Part shown: positions 55,694-64,000 of the stretch, piece after piece
Layout: every line of letters starts with the position of its first letter
Numbering within the stretch: position 1 is the first letter of the stretch
Notes under the pieces: generated by a model
Database searches by the model: none
Seen by the model: the letters and a program-made list of their open reading frames with translations, nothing else
What the model was told of the DNA's origin: nothing
Position numbers and translations under genes: made by a program
Assembly (NCBI RefSeq): GCF_008831285.2
Contig: NC_045145.1
Span: 23,560,802-23,624,801 of the forward strand
Direction of reading: 5' to 3'
Origin: Nymphaea colorata
Lineage: Eukaryota; Streptophyta; Magnoliopsida; Nymphaeales; Nymphaeaceae
Length of the DNA stretch: 64,000 nucleotides

Positions 55694-56900
55694 GAAGGTA
55701 CCGCTGTTTTTTTGCTTCTGACATTGCCATATAATCCGCCGCCACCTCTTTTTCGGCAAACTCACAACAACCCTCGGTCGCTGCTGACGGTGCTGCTGAA
55801 CCTTCACATCTAGCCGGCTATCTGCGCCGCGAAGCCCTGTATCACTGTTGCTCCCTCCGCCCCACAACATCCATTCTTTCAGGTCGCTGATACTCGCCGA
55901 AAGGGGCTCCAAATAGAAAGTTTTAAATTTTTTTATATATATTAAACTAAAATGTTTTAAACTGACACAACAAAGCCCATGTCAGCCTACCCGCTTCCCA
56001 CCGCCCCTTCTAACTGGATAGCAGGTCATCGGTTCTCGCCGGACGCAACTCTGGTCGACTTCCCTACGGTGACCGTTCGAGAGAAGGAAGAGAGGAAAGA
56101 TGGTGAAAATGAGAAAAGACTCGCAAAGATGCACATCGTGAGCCCTGGAACCTCCTTGTTTCCTCTCTGTGAATTTAAACCCTTGTGGAAAACCAAAGAA
56201 GAGGAATTGCGTTGTTCGTCTGTTTCTTTCCAATGTCTTGCTGCCTTTGAGAACCGAGACATCAGATTTTCGTCTGGTGATTTGTCGACGCTCACCGATC
56301 GCCGGTTGCCGTAAACAACCACTGCTACAGAAAGGAAACCATAGCAGAGAAAGAAGAGAAAGGTCGAGATGAGAGGAGAGAGAAAGCAATGAATAAAAAA
56401 AGAAAAAAGATCAAGAAAAGAAGTATTTATCCCACAACTTTAAAAATCATATTAACACTCCAATAATTTTTATAGTCTTCGTGAACATGGTTAAAGTTTT
56501 ATAAGTTTTAACTCAGGACACTTTACTTATAGAAGATCGTTAAAAGTGGTTAAAAAATAGCATGGCATTTGGGAAAAGTTGTTTCCAACTAAATTCAAGT
56601 ACATGGCTCCCTGTTAGAAATCGATTCAACGTGCATGTTTTGAAACTACGTAAACAGGCTTATAGAGAATGTTTCAGCCTCAATCTTTAGTTGGGTGAAA
56701 ACCACATATAGAGATTGTACATAAGGGGGAGCAATGCTAGAAAATACTGATGTTATAAACTTTGTATTTCTGTTTGTGGCGCTAACTAAAATCATATCTA
56801 GATCTGGATATTATGTTAAATCATGGTCTTATCGTATTTGAACTTGGATCCTTTTTCTTGTTTAAATACATATTGATACTATAGTGGATATCATTGTGTT
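55694..56900. other. Anonymous sequence right of the copia element
   Basis: Frames of 98-135 codons overlap on both strands at 55,979-56,389 (plus MSAYPLPTAPSNWIAGHRF; minus two frames), and none is recognised. The plus strand is a little richer in G+C here and could be an old exon or promoter region, but no signal supports it. Confidence 0.35.
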
Positions 56901-58420
56901 TGGATCTAGATTAGTATGACCTGGATCCATATTGGTATGATCTGAATCCATATAACTAGTTGGAATTTCGCTTTGGATCTAATCGTTACTTAAGATCCAC
57001 GTTTATATTCAGTTTGGTTCATGACGTATTCAGATCTGAATTTGTTTGGATATTGGTCAAAAATTCATATCCTATTTATATTGGTTCAACTATATGTAAT
57101 CATGTTTGCTTTTTGAATATTTGTTGCACTTTTGGGTACATGGTCCATGCTGATATTATTAGCTATTGAATTTGTTGCACTATATCCATTTAGCTATTGA
57201 ATTTGGATCTCATTGTAAACATTATACCCTTTTGGAGCATGATCTGATTTAATTTGTTAGACCTTTTGTTTAAGATCTATAACCTGCTTATATTGGATCT
57301 GAATATATTGTCATTGATTTTTAGATCTAATGATTTTATCAGATTCTAAAAATTGTGTTGTACATATTTAATGTAAGTACCACTCGAGTTCTAAAGGATG
57401 AATTCCTTATGTTCCTTATGAAGGAATATTATCTGAAGAAAGACTAAAGAAGACTATATTATGCTCATCCTAGTTTTAAAGGAGTAGTTAAGGATGAAAG
57501 GAACTATTATATTATTGTATGTGGGTTATGCTAGGAGATGTAACGCGACATTCTTAGACAATGGGTGATTCAACCTATGATAGGCTTGGCACATGATAGA
57601 TTCGTATCTATAAATTCATTTGGATATTGGTTAAAATCCATATCTTGTTTGTATTAGACCCAATGTATGTTATCAAGTTTGCTTTTTGGATCTAGTAATA
57701 TTGTGATATCTATTATCTTCCTAGATCCAAATCATTCTGCATGGCTATTGACTAGGTTTTCTTTTGCTCTTTTTTGAGAATGAATTTGTTTTTAGGACTT
57801 GCTCAAGAGGTGTACTATAACACTCTTGATCTGAAATCCATATTAGTACGAATTCTTTTATTCAAAGACTTGTAGCGCTAAAGTGCTAGCAGATGAAAAA
57901 TTTTATTTACTCATAAAAGTGATGGATTAGTATGGATCTAGATCACATCATCTCAAAGGTAAAGGAAATTTTTGTTTCACCTTTTTTAAGAATTGGGCTT
58001 TTATTTGGGTCCAAACACGGTTGTTGAATCATATTGTATAATATTTCAATATGGATTATTAGTGTTTAATCCACATTAGTCGTATTGTGGATATTTTGTG
58101 TTTGGATCAATGTTAATGTCATATGAATCTTTATATTCGTGTAGCGTTGAGGATTTGATCTATTTATTGGTTAAGATCTACCATACATACAACTTTCATT
58201 CGGATTTGAATTTATTTGGATATATGATTAAACCCATATCTTGTTTGTATTAGATCCAAACATATCATGTTATTTGTTTACTTGTGGATCAAATTATGCT
58301 AGTATGCTACTAAGCAAAATTTTTCTTGGAGAATGAATTTGATTTCATTATTTGCTCATGCGGTGGAAGGTAAAGCTCTTGAATACAATGAGATCCCTAC
58401 TAACTAGATTCATGTCAATA
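56900..58420. repeat. Degenerate direct repeats with a period of about 580 bp
   Basis: A segment resembling TTTGGATATTGGTTAAAATC followed by CATATC.TGTTTGTATTAGA and then a GTTTGCTTTTTGGATC-like stretch occurs near 57,045, 57,630 and 58,215, spaced about 580-586 bp. Further partial matches (GAATTTG.TTT..GACTTGCTCA..GGTG) occur at about 57,780 and 58,338. Sequence is AT-rich, with no gene. Confidence 0.5.
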
Positions 58421-60199
58421 TCTTTGGAGATCTATAATGCATGTCAAAATGCAAATCTAATCTAGAAGTTGAAGAATATGATTGCAAATGCATATGTATT
58501 AGGTACCCAAAGATCCTTCTATAAGAGTATGCTTGAAAATGCATATGTATTTGGCAACCAAACATCCATAAGAAGGGTTTGTGATGTTTTCCTGCATGAG
58601 ATGAAATTATTCCAAGAGTACAAATATAATGATCCTAATAATGATCAAATTTCATTTATTTGATATTCTAATAAGTGGTCAGGCTGAAGCTTATTAGTGA
58701 ATTCAATGATTATCTAGTAGATCAGTTTATGGATTAGTTAAGGAAATGACCAATTGAGTCCAATTCCTCTATTCTTCAGACATTGATAATTTTCACAAAA
58801 GTTTAAAGCTCATTAGCTATATTTGAATTGCTCTTCCATACATTTATTGGTGGAGCTACGTATTGACCTTGATGAAATAAATGGAAAGACTTAGTTGTGA
58901 AAACTACGTAGTGAGTTAACTATAGGTAAAGAAAGGACAAGATGAAAAATCGCTGTACAATTTAAAATAGTACTTGAGATCATTAGTTTACATAAAGTCA
59001 AAATAAAGATTGAGAATGTTGCCAATTCGATTAGATGATGATGTAAATGTTTGAAAAGTGGGAGCGAAATTGAATATTTCAGTTATATGATTACACCATT
59101 GTAACTGTTAAGCGAGTTACTTTGTGTAAGAATGATGCCTTGTTGAATGACAAAAAGGGTTTAATAGACCCTTTAATTAGACTATTTTTGTTGCATTTAT
59201 TTTTGTGCACAAAATTAGAAATAAAAAAAGTGTCCAGGATAATTTCATTGTTGAACAAGAAGATAATATTCAAGTAAGTTTCAAATATTTATGTGATTGT
59301 TAGCATATTTAACAAAAGAATTCTTGATGATTTATTTGTAAAGCTTGTGGTCCACATGGGACTAATTATTTTTTCGCATAATAGACGGTGAACTTTTTTA
59401 TGGAAACCTAGTAACTAAAGTTAAATATATTAAAGATTTGAGTTATGTTGGAAAACTAATGAATAAAAAACCACATAATTAAAGATTGAGAAAACTCACC
59501 ATAGTGGAAGCAAATTGGTGGCAAAGTGAGAGATGTTGGATAGTGCCATTCCTTCCACTCCTAAGGGTGAGGGGAGGGGCTCACAGTTACAAGATAGACT
59601 TTGCCAACTAGTTTTCCAATTGAAGATTTTCATTAAAAACAAACTTTGAGTTTACATTATCTTTTTCCTGAAATCTTTCACTGTTCCTAACCGCATGCTG
59701 GGCATATGGGGAAACCTATGAGGCTGGTTATATAAGCCCCACAATTACACGATTTAGGGACTCATCTTCTGATTACCTTTAATTGAGGCTTATAAAAGCA
59801 AACCCGGCTAATCTCTTTGCTTCAGTTTCTATTTCTCTTATTCTTCTTCCTCTCTTTAGTTGCTGCTATTACCTGCCCTTCGTGCTCACCTTGGAGCCTC
59901 CGCTGTTAACTTTGCCAAGGAAGCAAACGAGGTTGCAGGCGTCTTCCGCCTGCATGAACTCCAACATATATTGTTTCTCTTGATTTGGAGCCGTTCCATT
60001 AAAGTCAATATAAAAATTTCCTACGGGATCTCATAGTGGCTACGCTGATCAGGGGCTCAGACTTTGCTAAAATTTAAATGTAATTAAATAGTTCTTGTAC
60101 TAAGAAAGTATTGTAAGATGTTGATTAATATTCTCATTTTGCGGCTCCTATATCAAACTAATGCTGTTATTGAAATGTATCTTCAAAGGCAGTCTTAAG
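58421..60199. other. Anonymous AT-rich sequence
   Basis: Short frames only (58,469-58,663 plus; 59,091-59,273 minus; 59,783-59,983 plus). A small direct repeat (AATGCATATGTATT) occurs at 58,488 and 58,540. The 59,783 frame follows a TTATAAAA box, but its product (MRLIKANPANLFAS..) is unrecognised. Earlier retroelement origin is possible but not shown. Confidence 0.35.
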
Positions 60200-60550
60200 T
60201 AAGCCTGCATCTGGCCGGCCCGGCCCGATAGCGAGTTGGGCCCGAGCCGGCCCGACATCCAAAAATTGTGCTCGAGCCCAGCCTGACATGGAAAACCTTA
60301 GCCCGAGCCAGGTTTGATTAAATTTAAAAATATGTTTTAATATAAAATAATATACAAATATAATTAATTATAATAAAATATTATAAATATGTATATAAGT
60401 TAATAGAAAATTTAAAAAGTAAATTTTTAGTCTGAATTGGTCTTATTGAGCTCACCTGGGCTGGCCCGATAACGAGTCGGGCCGGCCCGGGCCCCTTTTT
60501 CCCAGCCCAATAGGGCTAGGTACCGGGAAGGCTGCTGCGGCCCAGCCTTA
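60200..60550. mobile_element. hAT-type MITE, 351 bp, GC-rich palindromic ends
   Basis: Both ends read inward as TAAG(C/G)CTG, matching the hAT consensus TA(A/G)NG. GTCTTAAG stands directly outside on both sides (60,192-60,199 and 60,551-60,558), a perfect 8-bp duplication, the hAT hallmark. Subterminal sequence is dominated by GGCCCGG and GGCCGGCCCG motifs in both orientations around an AT-rich middle. No coding capacity. Confidence 0.88.
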
Positions 60551-62533
60551 GTCTTAAGAGAGGAAATGTCTGCATGGTAATTTAGCGATGTTTATTTTTT
60601 GAGAAAGCAAATGACATGCAATTTTTTTTTATCCGTTTTTTTTATACTGAACTTGAGTTTTTTCCTGATAATAAAAACCAGTATTGAGGCAATATATGGA
60701 AAAAATTAAGAGTTTCTCGACAGTATTTTTTTTTTCTAGGGGATGGGTTTCTTTATTGCCATTTCCTGTGCTATTATAAATAGAATTTCTTCAATTGAGG
60801 ATTGCCTAATTTTGGTTTGTATTGCAAAAATTTTCCGGGCCATTTAGTTTCTTCAAATATGAAGGCTTCCATTTTTCCAAAAAAATAAAGTATCAACAAC
60901 TTTGGTGCCCACGGTATTTACTCTTTCCTTTTTAAAGCCAATCTTCATGAGCCAAATGCATGGGAACACCACCACGGGCTTAGTATTTAGAGAGAGAGAG
61001 AGAGATCTACGTTTCAAAGCCGAAAGTGAAGCAAAAAATAGGAAACCTGGGATTAAAACGTATATGACACAATATCTCAAACCTTAAATGACACCCAACT
61101 CATTGAAACGGATTCCTGACGCGGAGAGCACATGGTTTTTGCGGGCCGGTGGTTAAACAAGATTAAAAAGAACATTTTCTTGTAAGTATTTCTAGAAATA
61201 CCCCATATTACTCATTTAGTGTATATCTCTTGTGTGCACTTAGTTATGCAAGCTCATAAATCGACAATAAAGAACAGGGTATATAACTCTAGATCTTGAT
61301 GAATAACCCACAGAAAAAACGTTGGAATCATCCGCAACATCACTATCTGCCACGAATAGACGTTTATCCATCACATTTCTCCACCAGCGACCTGAAATTC
61401 AGGAAAAAATTAGTGCTCCCCATAGCTACAAATATATGAACTGCACAATAATGCAGATCATGCATGAACTCGATTGCAGAACGTGCTCAGTAACAGGCTT
61501 TGCGAACAAGTTAAATAATCATGTTAAACCTGGTCAATAACAAAATATAAACTTGCTCAAATAAATATGTTACAAAAGCCAACCTAATAACATGTTATAA
61601 CCCTTTTCATGAATATGGAAAAACCTACTCTCACAACCAGCATTACGTCTCATTTCTAACAGCATAAAAAATCCCACACCACAAGAAGTCAAATGCAAGC
61701 TACAATTACTTCATCTCACATATTAATTGTTTCAGTCAATTTCATGGATCATGATTCGCACATAACATGCATATATCATGCATACACAATCTTCCGAAAA
61801 TCTAGCAGCAAATCTTTTCGTAGTTAAGGGCGTGAGCAATTGAATAGTGTTGCTTCATTTATTAGTGCAATAAATAAACCGTTAGGTTATCCAACTCAAC
61901 ATATAGAACATGCGAAACGTCCAACTTCAGAAATACACTGAAGTCCTACACAGATCAGTGTCTCATTAAATCAACTTCATAACGATGACTTGTGTCTAGT
62001 GATTAATAGAAGGGCGGCTTAATTTCAAATTTTCAAAAATGGCACAAAATTTGGGTGTTTTTTTTTTTCATTATATTGCCAAACCTTTAGGTGCGGTTCG
62101 GCTGAAGGTTTTCCTTTTAACTTATTAGCTTAATTAGTACCATGTCATTTAACTATAGCAAGAAACTTCAACCTGAAGTTCTAGAGCTTCATAAGTATGA
62201 GGCCGCTAAGCTGAAATTTTGTCTACTTTCATAGAAGCCTTATGATCCCTAAATTGTTAACCCCTACAGCTGCATGGAATGTACTTAAAAGGTTTTTGCT
62301 AGAGTATATCGACATGGCGACTATGTTAATTATTTTAAAATTCCACGAGCGTGAGTCAATATTGGAGAAAAATTCATGAACATAAATCAGTATCAGAGAA
62401 TAGGGTAGTATAAGCCTAAATCTTTGCATGGGCAGAATCTAGGAAACTAATTGCAACCATAAATTAAAGAGAAAAAAATCATCACGCACGTTCTGCAGGT
62501 ATTATGATGAAGCAGAGTACCAGAGACTGTAGA

Positions 62534-62564
<31 letters not shown>

Positions 62565-64000
62565 CTGGAAATAACGCATACAGGACTATCATTCATTGAT
62601 AAGAAGATGGGGAGACCATCTCTTAGACGGGTTTCACCGGAAGAACGAATGCAGGAAACCGCCAATAAATAAATTAAGCTAGGACTACACATTACGGAAA
62701 ATGCTCTAAAATTTGATCACCCCAAATCCAAATTGTAATAACAATCACAAATCCACACGAAATGTGTGAGATAAAATTAACCACATAGACAACAGCAAAT
62801 TATTCACAATTATAAGGAAATGATAGTTTTATGGTCCATTATGTGTCACGAGGGGACAGTTATCAAAAAGAACAAATGCTCAATTCTCCACTTGTGACCT
62901 AAATTTTTTGTTAAAAATAAATTGTTGTTCGCTCTAGCTAAATAGTGAGTGACTGAGTCACAAAACCATCTAATCAGGATTGCAGATGGATGATTGAGAT
63001 GAAAGCAATGAGAAAATAGTATAAACTAATATTAGATGATAAAAATGTCCACCTTTTTTTTCCTTGTATTTCACTGCCCATCATGTTGGATCGACTGACC
63101 TTGATTAGATGGCTGAGTGATTCTAAAATCACCATTCAAGTATATATATATATTTTCTTCTTTCATATATGTATATATTATATATTGGCACATGTGTGCA
63201 ACATTGCCATTGAAAGTCACAAACCAATGATAGAATGAGCGAGGAATGCCTAGGACATGAAAAGGAAGATCATAATTAAAAAATTGTGAAGTAAATGTGC
63301 AAGGCTTCAAAGTACTACTTTCTCTTTTTTCAGACGAACTGCACAATCTGGAGGAAACAGAGCAAACATAGCGATATGTTCACTCAAGTAGGAAGAATAT
63401 GCAAATTAGCAACTTAGTAGTACATTTGACACATAAGTTGTATAGCAGTCACAAGCACATTCATGATATAACGAATGCAATTGAAACCTCCAAAGCTATA
63501 TTTTTACAGTACGCCCTTTCAAAAACGTGTTATCACTACCGAAGTTTTTTACTCACCTAAACATTACATGTAAGTGACTAAGTGCTATGGTTCTTGAAAA
63601 GAGGTAGTGCAAATGATCTCAAGAGAGACTAACCATAATAGCATCAATATTTCACGTAACAAAGACAGGTCACTATCTTCGATACAATATTCATCACCAA
63701 TTCAAGACAGAAAGCAAACGCCAGTGGATCTTTCTCTCACAGTGGGATTCATGTTTTCATGAATGTTAACATTGAATTACGGCAACCAAAGAACAGGCAA
63801 AAAAGGAAATCTTGCCTGCGGCTTTTCGGTGGGTGCTTCCTCTTGCAGTTCAATATTGATCTGACTTCTCATGATTGGGATAGTGGGCAGCTTAGGCAGG
63901 CATCGACACTATGCACCCTACTCTCGAAAATTGAACTGTTGGGTCGGGTCCAGCCTCAAGAGAGGACCTGACCCTGTCCGTCACTTAAGTGACGGGCGGG
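60551..64000. other. Anonymous sequence, no gene recognised
   Basis: Frames are under 95 codons on both strands and none is recognised (60,853-61,080 minus; 61,322-61,540 plus; 62,447-62,692 minus; 63,071-63,346 minus; 63,759-63,971 plus). (AT)n runs at 62,537-62,564 and 63,140-63,184. The last bases contain a perfect 18-bp palindrome at 63,978-63,995. Confidence 0.45.

Noticed and set aside
58421-59500. Second, eroded copia gag-pol relic
   Set aside because: The AT-rich frames give scattered words only; I could not find any ordered set of gag, protease or integrase motifs.
60200-60550. Mutator-type MITE with a 9-bp duplication
   Set aside because: AGTCTTAAG can be read as 9 bp, but taking 8 bp leaves symmetrical TAAG(C/G)CTG ends that match the hAT consensus.
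1-64000. tRNA genes, rRNA genes, CRISPR arrays, bacterial promoters or ribosome binding sites
   Set aside because: None seen on reading; the sequence is plant nuclear DNA, so bacterial signals do not apply. A covariance-model scan would be needed to exclude a tRNA.

Overview
This window reads as nuclear DNA of a flowering plant. It is AT-rich with long non-coding stretches. It carries a plant-type Ty1/copia element of the Ale/Retrofit kind, large LTR-type insertions, hAT, Harbinger and CACTA-like DNA transposons, and short spliced-looking fragments of plant genes (a P4-type flippase and a VOC/glyoxalase protein). The species cannot be fixed from sequence alone. I found no host gene that looks intact. 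The window is a gene-poor, nested repeat island, and most open frames in it are chance frames or broken coding remnants.

Left third (1-30,260). Two diverged copies of one complex segment lie head to tail: copy A about 1-13,188 and copy B about 14,644-26,110, with a period near 14.64 kb. Both contain a Harbinger-type MITE at the same site, a large inverted repeat with a captured coding region (4,851-7,072 and 19,482-21,383), a recurring unclassified block (family R) and a smaller inverted repeat (12,389-13,023 and 25,343-25,980). Each copy also has private events: a hAT-type element with two glyoxalase-gene fragments and a CACTA-like fragment in A, and a self-inverted R block in B. Two further long inverted repeats follow at about 26,110-28,690 and 28,711-29,445.

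Middle (30,260-47,690). This part holds mostly anonymous sequence, a cluster of perfect 14-20 bp palindromes near 33.6 kb, a 3.1-kb solo LTR with perfect 5-bp target duplication (34,289-37,379), a coding-like relative of the sequence captured in the big palindromes (38,048-38,655), a decayed hAT transposase on the minus strand (39,108-39,985), and a 2-kb palindrome whose arms both carry the same piece of an ALA1-like flippase gene (40,370-42,330). A third R copy lies at 42,885-44,665.

Right part (47,693-64,000). An old Ale-type copia element (47,693-55,693) has both LTRs, primer-binding site, polypurine tract, gag and pol. Its RNase H is split by a 3,069-bp solo LTR that entered the sequence CTCCC. 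After it come degenerate repeats of about 580 bp, a clean 351-bp hAT MITE (60,200-60,550), and 3.4 kb with no recognised gene.

The most unusual property is the number of long inverted repeats (at least six kinds, arms about 0.25-1.25 kb). Several carry host-gene fragments in both arms, so any read-through transcript would fold into a long hairpin and could feed small-RNA production. That consequence is inference; the inverted structures themselves are read directly. Inverted-repeat limits were found by eye and are approximate to tens of bases unless stated.
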